A DNA stretch of 7,239 bases from Chloroflexota bacterium (lineage in GTDB: Bacteria > Chloroflexota > Anaerolineae > Anaerolineales > Anaerolineaceae). The DNA is taken from the NCBI GenBank assembly GCA_023406965.1, contig JAEXTI010000584.1:1-7239 (forward strand), written 5' to 3'. The first letter of the stretch is position 1; each line of letters begins with the position of its first letter. The notes under the pieces are model-generated. The model was not told the origin of the DNA. It searched no databases and saw only the letters and a list, made by a program, of their open reading frames with translations. The position numbers were made by a program, and so were the translations under genes. Shown in pieces: positions 1 through 7,239 of the stretch.

Positions 1-14
1 GTTCTACATATTTT

Positions 15-40
15 AAGGTTGCTTGCTGGTTTTCAACCTT
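15..40. repeat. Inverted repeat next to the -35 element, possible operator
   Basis: AAGGTTG (15-21) is matched by its reverse complement CAACCTT (34-40), with 12 bases between the arms. The right arm shares its last two bases with the -35 hexamer. A dimeric winged-helix protein could bind such a site and affect polymerase access; the adjacent regulator gene is the obvious candidate. The structure could alternatively belong to the 3' end of an upstream transcript, but no T-run follows the right arm, so a terminator is unlikely. A 7-base arm can occur by chance in AT-rich DNA. Confidence 0.35.
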
Positions 41-67
41 GACCAATCATGGCCCGGAGTTTATAAT
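39..67 (+). promoter_or_regulatory. Sigma-70-type promoter for the operon
   Basis: A -35 element TTGACC (39-44, five of six consensus bases) is separated by exactly 17 bases from a perfect -10 element TATAAT (62-67). Transcription would begin near base 74, giving a leader of only about 20 bases before the regulator's ATG at 94. No other promoter of this quality was noticed in the window, and the downstream genes lie too close together to need one, so this is probably the main promoter of the whole cluster. The assignment rests on consensus and spacing alone; no transcript data are available. Confidence 0.75.
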
Positions 68-80
68 TCAGCCGTTGAAT
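66..80. repeat. Short inverted repeat at the transcription start region
   Basis: ATTCA (66-70) and TGAAT (76-80) form a 5-base inverted repeat with a 5-base centre. It begins inside the -10 hexamer and spans the predicted transcription start, a position typical of repressor operators. The arms are short, so this is a suggestion and not a firm site. Its arms do not match those of the repeat at 15-40. Confidence 0.25.
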
Positions 81-83
81 ATT

Positions 84-89
84 GAAAGG
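84..89 (+). promoter_or_regulatory. Ribosome binding site fixing the regulator start
   Basis: GAAAGG lies four bases before the ATG at 94. An in-frame TTG at 82 overlaps this site and has no comparable purine-rich sequence at a good distance, so ATG 94 is preferred over the four-codon longer reading. Confidence 0.6.
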
Positions 90-93
90 TAAA

Positions 94-1553
<1,460 letters not shown>

Positions 1554-1563
1554 ATTGATCTTA

Positions 1564-2418
1564 ATGTCCAGTAAACCCCAAGCGCTTCCTGTCACTTATC
1601 TGCGTCCGCCTCGCGGCTGGATTCCTTTGAATCTGTCGCAACTGTGGGCGTACCGGGAGCTGATCTACTTCCTCACCTGGCGAGACGTCAAGGTGCGCTA
1701 CAAGCAGGCTTTACTGGGGGTAGGATGGGCCATTCTGCAGCCCATCCTGCACATGGTCATTTTTACCATCATTTTCGCCAAGCTGGCGGGCCTCAAACCG
1801 GACGCGGGCATTGACCCCGATTTGTACCCCATTTTCAGCTTTGCCGCGCTGCTGCCCTGGCAACTCTTCCAGGGTGCGCTGCAGCGCTCGAGCATCAGTC
1901 TGGTGACGAACGCCAACCTGCTGACCAAAATCTACTTCCCTCGCCTGATCATCCCCTTCTCGGCAGTGGCTGCCGGGCTGGTGGACTTTGGCTTTTCCTT
2001 CCTGGTGCTGGTGGGGTTGATGCTGTTTTACGGCGTGGCCCTGTCATGGAATATGCTTTGGCTGCCGCTCTTGATGCTGCTGGCCCTGCTGGCTGCCCTG
2101 GCGGTGGGCCTGTGGCTGGCGGCGCTCAATGTGCAGTACCGCGATGTACAGCACATGGTGCCCTTCCTCATCCAGGCCTGGATGTACGCCTCGCCCGTGG
2201 CTTACTCGTTGGACCTGATCCCCGCCGACGGCCCCTGGCGCGTGCTGTATGCGCTCAACCCGATGGTGGGCGTCATTCAGGGCTTTCGCTGGGCGCTGTT
2301 GGGTGCCGCGCCCCCCAGTCAAATCATGTGGGTCTCGGTGGCGATGGTGGTGATTCTGTTGGTTTCCGGCCTATATTACTTCCGCTCCATGGAGCGCACT
2401 TTTGCGGACACCGTATGA
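1564..2418 (+). CDS. wzm: ABC-2 type polysaccharide export permease (Wzm/TagG family)
   Basis: This 284-residue inner-membrane protein is the channel half of an ABC exporter for a lipid-linked polysaccharide. The cytoplasmic N-terminus carries the family hallmark of an amphipathic gate helix followed by WRDVKVRYKQALLGVGWAILQP (about 39-60). Six hydrophobic segments are visible at about 50-72, 88-106, 128-157, 163-188, 197-217 and 254-273, as in Wzm, KpsM and TagG. The motif SPVAYS (210-215), the LNPMVG segment (231-236) and the C-terminal YFRSMERTFADTV are also typical. Its length is usual for the family. The ATG at 1564 follows the previous stop by ten bases but has no clear Shine-Dalgarno sequence, so it may depend on translation of the upstream gene; an in-frame TTG at 1555 is a less likely alternative. 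Its stop overlaps the start of the ATPase gene, the usual pairing for this transporter. The exported polymer cannot be read from the permease. Confidence 0.92.
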   Translation: MSSKPQALPVTYLRPPRGWIPLNLSQLWAYRELIYFLTWRDVKVRYKQALLGVGWAILQPILHMVIFTIIFAKLAGLKPDAGIDPDLYPIFSFAALLPWQLFQGALQRSSISLVTNANLLTKIYFPRLIIPFSAVAAGLVDFGFSFLVLVGLMLFYGVALSWNMLWLPLLMLLALLAALAVGLWLAALNVQYRDVQHMVPFLIQAWMYASPVAYSLDLIPADGPWRVLYALNPMVGVIQGFRWALLGAAPPSQIMWVSVAMVVILLVSGLYYFRSMERTFADTV

Positions 2419-3665
2419 GCGACACCGTCATTCGCGTTGATCACCTTGGCAAGCAGTACCGGATTGGGACGCAGGCGCTCCAATACCGCACGCTGCGCGA
2501 GTCCCTGACCGGGATTTTCAGCCGCGACCGCCAGACCCAACCGGTCGGGCGGATTTGGGCATTAAAAGATATCTCCTTTGAGGTGCAGCGCGGACAGGTG
2601 CTGGGTATCGTTGGGCGCAACGGAGCCGGGAAAAGCACGCTGCTCAAGGTGCTTTCACGCGTCACCGATCCCACCGAGGGGCTGGGCGAGATCCACGGTC
2701 GGGTAGGCTCGCTGCTAGAGGTGGGCACGGGCTTCCACCCCGAACTGACCGGGCGCGAGAATATCTACCTGAACGGGGCAATTTTGGGAATGCGCCGCAG
2801 CGAGATCGAGCGCAAGTTCGACGAAATTGTGGAGTTCTCCGAGGTGGCCCAATTCATTGACACGCCCGTCAAGCGTTATTCCAGCGGCATGTACTTGCGG
2901 CTGGCCTTCGCGGTGGCGGCGCACCTGGAACCGGAAATTTTGGTGGTGGACGAGGTCCTGGCGGTAGGCGATGCGGAATTCCAGCGCAAGTGCCTGGGTA
3001 AGATGAGCGATGTGGCCCAACAGGGGCGCACGGTGTTGTTTGTCAGCCACAACATGTCCGCCATTTTGCGCCTGACGCAGGAGACTCTGGTGATCGAGAA
3101 GGGGCACTTGAAGATGCGCGCGCCCACTCCCGAGGCCGTCGATTACTACCTGTCGCAGGGCTACGCTCAGGAAGGGCAGCGCACCTGGGACGCCGACGAA
3201 GTGCCCCCGGATGCGGCGCCGTTCCGCCCATTGGCGGTGCGTTTGCTCAACACACAGCGCAAGGTGGTCGATACGGTACGCTCAACCGAGCCGTTCCACA
3301 TTGAGATGGAATATCAACTGGACGCCCCCATTACCGGCCTGCGGGTGGGGCTCTACTTGATGAGTACGCGCGGGGAGTTCATTTTCACCTCCTTCGATAC
3401 CGATGACTCCCAGCGCTTTGAGCAACACCCGGCCCGCGCAGCCGGTCATTATCGCAGCCGCTGCACGATCCCAGCGGATTTGCTCAACGAAGGGCGCTAC
3501 GTGGTGGGAATCAATGCCAGCTCATTCCGCGTGCGGCGTTATTTCCACGACGAGCAGGCGCTCAACTTCACGGTCGACGCGACCGGCGCGCCGGGCATGC
3601 ATTGGCCCGAGCCGCGCCTGGGTCCGGCGCGACCGCGTTTGGATTGGCAGATCGAGGTGGTCTAA
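2415..3665 (+). CDS. wzt: Polysaccharide ABC transporter ATPase with C-terminal sugar-recognition domain (Wzt type)
   Basis: This 416-residue protein powers the exporter formed with the preceding permease. Its ABC domain (about 1-245) shows Walker A GRNGAGKST (67-75), the family segment SLLEVGTGFHPELTGREN (99-116), the signature YSSGM (155-159), Walker B ILVVDE (175-180) and the switch His212 (VSHNM), all intact. About 150 further residues (265-416) form a beta-rich region, with alternating hydrophobic strands such as FHIEMEYQL and RYVVGINASSF. This fits the jelly-roll carbohydrate-binding domain of Wzt proteins, which in known O-antigen systems reads the terminal modification of the finished chain before export. 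Simple KpsT-type ATPases lack this extension. The ATG at 2415 overlaps the permease stop by four bases (ATGA), so the two are translationally coupled. A long upstream in-frame extension exists but would run through the permease gene in another frame and is discarded. Which glycan it recognises is unknown. Confidence 0.93.
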   Translation: MSDTVIRVDHLGKQYRIGTQALQYRTLRESLTGIFSRDRQTQPVGRIWALKDISFEVQRGQVLGIVGRNGAGKSTLLKVLSRVTDPTEGLGEIHGRVGSLLEVGTGFHPELTGRENIYLNGAILGMRRSEIERKFDEIVEFSEVAQFIDTPVKRYSSGMYLRLAFAVAAHLEPEILVVDEVLAVGDAEFQRKCLGKMSDVAQQGRTVLFVSHNMSAILRLTQETLVIEKGHLKMRAPTPEAVDYYLSQGYAQEGQRTWDADEVPPDAAPFRPLAVRLLNTQRKVVDTVRSTEPFHIEMEYQLDAPITGLRVGLYLMSTRGEFIFTSFDTDDSQRFEQHPARAAGHYRSRCTIPADLLNEGRYVVGINASSFRVRRYFHDEQALNFTVDATGAPGMHWPEPRLGPARPRLDWQIEVV

Positions 3666-3667
3666 CT

Positions 3668-5284
3668 ATGAAAGTAGCAGGAAAACAGGTCATTAAACAA
3701 TTTCTTGGTCAGATTCCGTTTACCGCCGAACTTTACTGGCTGTTGCGCCAGGGAGGCAAGCCGATTCAGACCCGATTTACACTGAAGCATCTGCAAGGTG
3801 AGTTGCCGGACTTGGTGGCGCAAGCCGCCGAATTGCGCAAGCAAGCCGCTCCGGGCAAAAAGGTGTTCCTGTTTGCCACCCTGCATTATTGGATTGAACA
3901 CGCCGCGTTGTTGGGCGTCAGCCTGGCGGCGCAAGGCCACAATGTGACCCTGGGTTACCTGCCCTATGCTGAATGGCGCGAACCGATCAACCGCTTTGAC
4001 CTGCGCCGGCAGAACGCCTATGCTCGCAAGGTGCTGGGCGGGGCCGAACCCTTGGTGGAGGCGGTTTCTTTCCTCCCGGCGCGCCCTTCGGTGGTGCGCC
4101 TGCCCGAAGACGTGATGGAAGCGGTGCGGTTGGTGTCCAATTATGACACCCAGTACACCTTGCAGGTGGAAGAGATTGACACCAAGAGCGAAATCTATAA
4201 CTTGCGCCTGGAGCGCAACACCGAAATTGCTCGCAATGTTTACTCCTACCTGAAAGCAAATCGCCCCGACGTGGTCATTGTGCCCAACGGCACCATCCAG
4301 GAGCTGGGCGTGGTCTATCGCGTGGCGCGCTACCTGGGAATTACCACCACGACCTATGAATTCGGCGATCAGCGCCAGCGCATCTGGCTGGCCCAGAACG
4401 CCGAGGTCATGCGCCAGGAGACCGACAAGCTGTGGGCGGCGCGCAACGGACACAAGTTGAGCGATGACCAGTTGGAGCGCATGCGCTCACTGTTCATGGC
4501 TCGTCAGCGCGGTGCCCTGTGGGAAAACTTTGCCCGCCGCTGGCAGGATACCCCCGCGCAAGGCGGGCAGCAGGTGCGCGCCGAATTGGGCCTGGATGAC
4601 CGCCCCTTGGTGCTGCTGGCAACCAATGTATTGGGCGACAGCCTCACGCTGGGCCGACAGGTGTTTTCGGCTAGCATGGCCGAGTGGATCTCGCGCACCG
4701 TGCAGTATTTCGCCGGGCGGCCCGAGATTCAATTGGTCATCCGCGTGCATCCGGGCGAGGTATTGACCCACGGCCTGTCGATGGCCGATGTGGTGAAGCA
4801 AGTGCTGCCGCGCCTGCCCGAACATATTCGCCTGATTGGCCCGAAAGAAAAAGTCAACACCTACGACCTGGTCGAAGCCGCCGATTTGGGGCTGGTCTAT
4901 ACCACCACGGTGGGCATGGAAATGGCTATGTACGGCGTGCCGGTCATCGTCAGCGGCGAAACGCATTACCGCGGGCGCGGCTTTACTTATGATCCCGATT
5001 CCTGGGTAAGCTACTTCAAACTGTTAGGCTCCATTTTAGTCAAGCCTTCGGCGTACCGCCTGACCCGCGAGCAGGTGGAGAGCGCCTGGGAATATGCTTA
5101 TCACTTCTTCTTCAATTATCCTCGCCCCTTCCCCTGGCACCTGGTGCGCGTGTGGGAAGATTACCGCTCCCGTCCGTTGGAGAGCGTGCTGAGTGAAGAA
5201 GGCCTGAATCAATACGGGGCCACCTTCCGCTCGTTGCTGGGCGAACCGGTGGATTGGAAGACGATTTTGCAGGCTCAGGAATGA
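3668..5284 (+). CDS. Capsule-synthesis-like (KpsC/KpsS-like) putative glycosyltransferase
   Basis: This 538-residue soluble protein has no precise name, but its C-terminal half resembles capsule polysaccharide synthesis proteins of the KpsC/KpsS/LipB group, which are GT-B-like sugar transferases. A first Rossmann-like unit starts near residue 64 (KKVFLFATLHYW). A central segment (199-231, RPDVVIVPNGTIQELG then TTTTYEFG) has the look of a GT-B N-terminal domain. The C-terminal domain begins near 313 (PLVLLATN) and contains IRVHPGE (358-364) and then a run from YDLVEAADLG (399-408) to TTTVGMEMAMYGVPVIV (412-428), with HYRGRGF just after. This His-Pro plus Thr-rich, Gly-Met-Glu pattern matches the nucleotide-sugar side of such enzymes. 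No signal peptide or membrane segment is evident, so it would act at the cytoplasmic face. A GAGGTGG sequence (3654-3660) at the end of the ATPase gene serves the ATG at 3668. Donor, acceptor and linkage are unknown; a non-catalytic sugar-binding role cannot be excluded. Confidence 0.68.
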   Translation: MKVAGKQVIKQFLGQIPFTAELYWLLRQGGKPIQTRFTLKHLQGELPDLVAQAAELRKQAAPGKKVFLFATLHYWIEHAALLGVSLAAQGHNVTLGYLPYAEWREPINRFDLRRQNAYARKVLGGAEPLVEAVSFLPARPSVVRLPEDVMEAVRLVSNYDTQYTLQVEEIDTKSEIYNLRLERNTEIARNVYSYLKANRPDVVIVPNGTIQELGVVYRVARYLGITTTTYEFGDQRQRIWLAQNAEVMRQETDKLWAARNGHKLSDDQLERMRSLFMARQRGALWENFARRWQDTPAQGGQQVRAELGLDDRPLVLLATNVLGDSLTLGRQVFSASMAEWISRTVQYFAGRPEIQLVIRVHPGEVLTHGLSMADVVKQVLPRLPEHIRLIGPKEKVNTYDLVEAADLGLVYTTTVGMEMAMYGVPVIVSGETHYRGRGFTYDPDSWVSYFKLLGSILVKPSAYRLTREQVESAWEYAYHFFFNYPRPFPWHLVRVWEDYRSRPLESVLSEEGLNQYGATFRSLLGEPVDWKTILQAQE

Positions 5285-6129
5285 GTGAAGAGCAAGTCAA
5301 ACAGCAAGTGCGCGAGTTCTATGATCAGGTCGGCTGGCAAAAAGTAGCCGGTGACCTGTATCAAAACACTCGTTACGAGGATTTGCGCCCGGTTTCCGCT
5401 GAGTATATCCACCGCTGTCACATGCGCGTCAAGCGCCATTTGAAGCCCCAGGGCCGCTTTCTGTTGGATGCCGGTTCTGGCCCGGTGCAGTATCCCGAGT
5501 ACCTCACCTATTCGCAAGATTATGATTACCGGGTGTGCGCCGATATTTCCATCGTGGCCTTACAGGAGGCGCGCACGCGTCTGAAGGAGCGCGGATTGTA
5601 TGTGGTGGCGGATGTCTCCAACCTGCCCTTTGCAGCGGAGGCCTTCGACGGCATCGTCTCGCTGCACACCCTGCATCACCTGCCGCTGGAAGATCAGACC
5701 CGCGCCTACCACGACCTGTACCGCGTGCTGGCCCCAACCAGCACAGCGGTGATCATCAACGGTTGGACTGAGTCGCCTTTCATGCGCCGCTGGACGGGGC
5801 TGGTGGACTTGGCCGAAGCCGTGGGTGGCTGGATTGCCCGCCTGCGCGGCAAGCCCGCCCCGCAAAAGAAAGCCAAAAAAACCGGCGCTCCTACCGGTAC
5901 GTTTGTGCGCAAATTAAATGCCGAATGGCTGCGTGAGCAGTTGGGCAGCCGGATGGACTTGCAAATCCTAGTCTGGCGCAGCGTCAGTGTGCGTTGGCTG
6001 CGCGCCCTGATTCACACCCTGACCGGCGGAAAACTGTGGCTGCGCCTGCTGTATAACGCGGAAGAGCGTAACCCACAGTGGTACGGCGAGAACGGTCAGT
6101 ACCCCATGATTGTCATCAAGAAGCCTTAG
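5281..6129 (+). CDS. Class I SAM-dependent methyltransferase
   Basis: The 282-residue protein has the methyltransferase core at about residues 55-160. Motif I is LLDAGSGPVQYPEY (61-74), followed by the acidic CADIS strand end (86-90), VVADVSNLPF (108-117) for the adenine side, and FDGIVSLHTLHHLP (122-135), the motif of methyltransferase_11-like enzymes. The third Gly of the usual DxGxGxG loop is Val69. A Lys/Pro-rich stretch (about 190-206) follows and looks like a flexible linker, after which a C-terminal part of about 75 residues (208-282, rich in Trp and Arg) has no recognised match and may bind substrate. Its ATG overlaps the stop of the preceding gene by four bases (ATGA), suggesting the two proteins are made together. 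Given the cluster, the substrate is likely a sugar or glycan end, but that is inference; no motif separates O-, N- or C-methylation. Confidence 0.82.
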   Translation: MSEEQVKQQVREFYDQVGWQKVAGDLYQNTRYEDLRPVSAEYIHRCHMRVKRHLKPQGRFLLDAGSGPVQYPEYLTYSQDYDYRVCADISIVALQEARTRLKERGLYVVADVSNLPFAAEAFDGIVSLHTLHHLPLEDQTRAYHDLYRVLAPTSTAVIINGWTESPFMRRWTGLVDLAEAVGGWIARLRGKPAPQKKAKKTGAPTGTFVRKLNAEWLREQLGSRMDLQILVWRSVSVRWLRALIHTLTGGKLWLRLLYNAEERNPQWYGENGQYPMIVIKKP

Positions 6130-6139
6130 GTCTTCGTTG

Positions 6140-6144
6140 AGGAG
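6140..6144 (+). promoter_or_regulatory. Ribosome binding site fixing the dehydratase start
   Basis: AGGAG (with a further G at 6139) lies five bases before the ATG at 6150. A GTG two codons upstream (6144) is in frame but overlaps this site, so ATG 6150 is the better start. The site lies in the longest intergenic gap of the operon, 20 bases, and is its strongest Shine-Dalgarno sequence, which suggests independent and possibly higher translation of the dehydratase. Confidence 0.7.
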
Positions 6145-6149
6145 TGAGT

Positions 6150-7157
6150 ATGAACTGGAACGATAAAGTAGTCTTGATCACCGGCGGGACCGGTTCTTTT
6201 GGCAAGAAGTTTATCCAATTGCTGCTGGAAGAGCACCACCCTGCCAAGGTTATCGTCTACAGCCGCGACGAGTTGAAGCAGCACGAGATGCGCATGGCGG
6301 GCTTCGATCACCCCTCGCTGCGTTACTTCCTGGGCGACATCCGCGACCAGCCGCGCCTCAAGCGCGCCTTCGATGGCGTGGATGTGGTGGTGCATGCCGC
6401 GGCTCTCAAGCAGGTCCCGGCTTGCGAATACAACCCCATGGAAGCCATCAAAACCAACATCTTAGGCAGCAGCAATGTGGTGGATGCGGCCCTGGATGCG
6501 GGCGTCAAAAAGGTATTGGCTCTTAGCACCGATAAAGCCGTGAATCCGGTCAATCTCTACGGGGCCACCAAACTGGCTGCTGAGAAACTGATTGTGCAAT
6601 CCAACGCCTACGCGGGCGGCAAAGTGACCCGCTTGAGCTGCGTTCGCTACGGCAACGTGGTGGGCAGCCGCGGCAGCGTGGTGCCGGTGTTCCTTCAACA
6701 GCGTGAGAACGGCAAAGTGACCGTGACCGATGAGCGTATGACCCGCTTCTGGCTGACGCTGGATCAGGGCGTGCGCTTTGTGGTCCGTTGCATCGAGCAG
6801 ATGCACGGTGGCGAGGTGTTCGTGCCCAAGATCCCCAGCATGGGCATCATGGACCTGGCCCGCGCCGTGGCCCCCGAGAACGACATCGAGATCATTGGCA
6901 TCCGCCCCGGCGAGAAGTTGCACGAGGTACTCATCTCGGAAGACGAATCCCGCCACACTGTGGAGTTGGATGATATGTACGTGGTGCGGCCCGCCGAGGC
7001 CATCTGGTTTGGGCTGGATTGGGAGAAGGTTGGCAAGCCCTTGCCCGACGGATTCCGCTATGCCAGCAACAACAACTCCGAATGGTTGAGCATCGACCAG
7101 ATTCGCGACATGATTCGCCCGATTGAAGAAGCGCGCCAGAAAGGCAAGCTGGAATGA
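6150..7157 (+). CDS. pseB: UDP-N-acetylglucosamine 4,6-dehydratase (inverting), PseB type
   Basis: This 335-residue cytosolic SDR enzyme most likely removes water from UDP-GlcNAc and inverts C5, giving the 4-keto-6-deoxy-L-arabino sugar that leads to pseudaminic acid or to 6-deoxy-L-amino sugars. The cofactor loop TGGTGSFG is at residues 11-18, followed by VYSRDELKQHEM (36-47) and HAAALKQVP (82-90). Catalytic residues are D128 and K129 (STDKA) and Y137 (YGATK). RYGNVVGSRGSVVP (166-179), MTRFW (197-201), FVPKIPSM (224-231) and IIGIRPGEKLHEV (248-260) match PseB/FlaA1 closely as remembered. The Tyr in YGATK argues against the CapE/WbjB branch, where this position is Met (MGISK). Length is normal for short soluble PseB, unlike the membrane-bound CapD/WbpM dehydratases. 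It is coupled by ATGA overlap to the next SDR gene, which probably uses its product. No PseC aminotransferase lies immediately downstream within view. Confidence 0.88.
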   Translation: MNWNDKVVLITGGTGSFGKKFIQLLLEEHHPAKVIVYSRDELKQHEMRMAGFDHPSLRYFLGDIRDQPRLKRAFDGVDVVVHAAALKQVPACEYNPMEAIKTNILGSSNVVDAALDAGVKKVLALSTDKAVNPVNLYGATKLAAEKLIVQSNAYAGGKVTRLSCVRYGNVVGSRGSVVPVFLQQRENGKVTVTDERMTRFWLTLDQGVRFVVRCIEQMHGGEVFVPKIPSMGIMDLARAVAPENDIEIIGIRPGEKLHEVLISEDESRHTVELDDMYVVRPAEAIWFGLDWEKVGKPLPDGFRYASNNNSEWLSIDQIRDMIRPIEEARQKGKLE

Positions 7158-7239
7158 AGCATGTGCTGGTCACCGGGGCGAGCGGACTGCTGGGCCTGAA
7201 CCTGGCCTTGCAGGGGACGAATCGCATCCGGGTGACCGG
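7154..7239 (+). CDS. SDR-family sugar nucleotide reductase/epimerase, N-terminal fragment
   Basis: Only the first 28 codons are inside the window; the gene runs off the right edge. The start MKHVLVTGASGLLGLNLALQ shows a beta strand followed by the NAD(P)-binding loop TGASGLLG (residues 7-14), as in extended SDR enzymes such as RmlD-like 4-keto reductases and CapF/WbjC-like epimerase-reductases. The ATG overlaps the stop of the dehydratase by four bases, and GAAAGG (7139-7144) nine bases upstream is a fair ribosome binding site. The position suggests it reduces or epimerises the 4-keto sugar made by the dehydratase, but the specificity region is not visible, so the exact enzyme is open. Confidence 0.75.
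   Translation, partial: MKHVLVTGASGLLGLNLALQGTNRIRVT

Noticed and set aside
1..14. Possible 3' end of an upstream gene or terminator
   Set aside because: Too short and AT-rich to judge; no coding signal or complete hairpin with T-run is visible.
2383..2396. Perfect 14-base palindrome CGCTCCATGGAGCG near the end of the permease gene
   Set aside because: It encodes RSMER within a C-terminal stretch typical of this permease family, so it is probably a by-product of coding. A small effect on translation of the ATPase, which starts 19 bases later, cannot be excluded, but there is no T-run for a terminator.
2046..2414. 123-codon in-frame extension upstream of the Wzt ATPase
   Set aside because: It overlaps the permease gene in another frame and has Gly/Ala/Arg/Pro-rich composition; the ABC domain starts properly at ATG 2415 with the usual ATGA overlap.
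3662..4453. Antisense reading frame of 263 codons opposite the KpsC-like gene
   Set aside because: Same reasoning: GC-rich coding DNA leaves long open antisense frames, its composition is shadow-like, and it has no recognisable motif.
6121..6149. Gap after the methyltransferase considered as a terminator or internal promoter
   Set aside because: There is no stable stem followed by a T-run and no good -35/-10 pair; the 20 bases mainly hold the ribosome binding site.

Overview
The window is one tightly packed surface-polysaccharide locus, with every supported gene on the + strand. It holds seven complete genes and the first 28 codons of an eighth. After the 93-base leader the largest gap between genes is 20 bases, and three junctions are ATGA overlaps, so the whole stretch reads as a single operon. 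The organism cannot be fixed from sequence alone. The fairly GC-rich coding sequence, a MarR-type EPS regulator heading the cluster and the particular epimerase subfamily would fit a Chloroflexota (Anaerolineae-like) bacterium, but that is an inference; other environmental Gram-negative lineages are possible.

Layout. Bases 1-93 are a leader with a convincing sigma-70-type promoter (TTGACC, 17-base spacer, TATAAT) and two small inverted repeats that overlap the promoter elements. Next comes a 168-residue winged-helix regulator (94-600), a GDP-L-fucose synthase-like sugar nucleotide reductase/epimerase (603-1553), an ABC-2 polysaccharide export permease of the Wzm type (1564-2418) and its Wzt-type ATPase with a C-terminal carbohydrate-recognition-like domain (2415-3665). 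These are followed by a 538-residue protein resembling capsule synthesis (KpsC/KpsS-like) glycosyltransferases (3668-5284), a class I SAM methyltransferase (5281-6129), a PseB-type UDP-GlcNAc 4,6-dehydratase (6150-7157) and the start of an SDR-family sugar nucleotide enzyme (7154 to the window edge).

How the genes could work together. The fucose synthase-like enzyme and the PseB-type dehydratase plus SDR would make activated deoxy and amino-deoxy sugars. The KpsC-like protein would add sugar to a growing chain in the cytoplasm. The methyltransferase could modify a sugar or cap the chain. The Wzm/Wzt pair would export the finished polymer, with the Wzt C-terminal domain possibly recognising its non-reducing end. 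The regulator, transcribed first, probably controls the whole set and perhaps itself.

No RNA genes, mobile elements, CRISPR arrays, terminators or long repeats were seen. The parts worth most attention are the poorly characterised 538-residue protein, the possible link between methyltransferase and Wzt domain, and the operator-like structure over the promoter. Nothing here amounts to a demonstrably new system.
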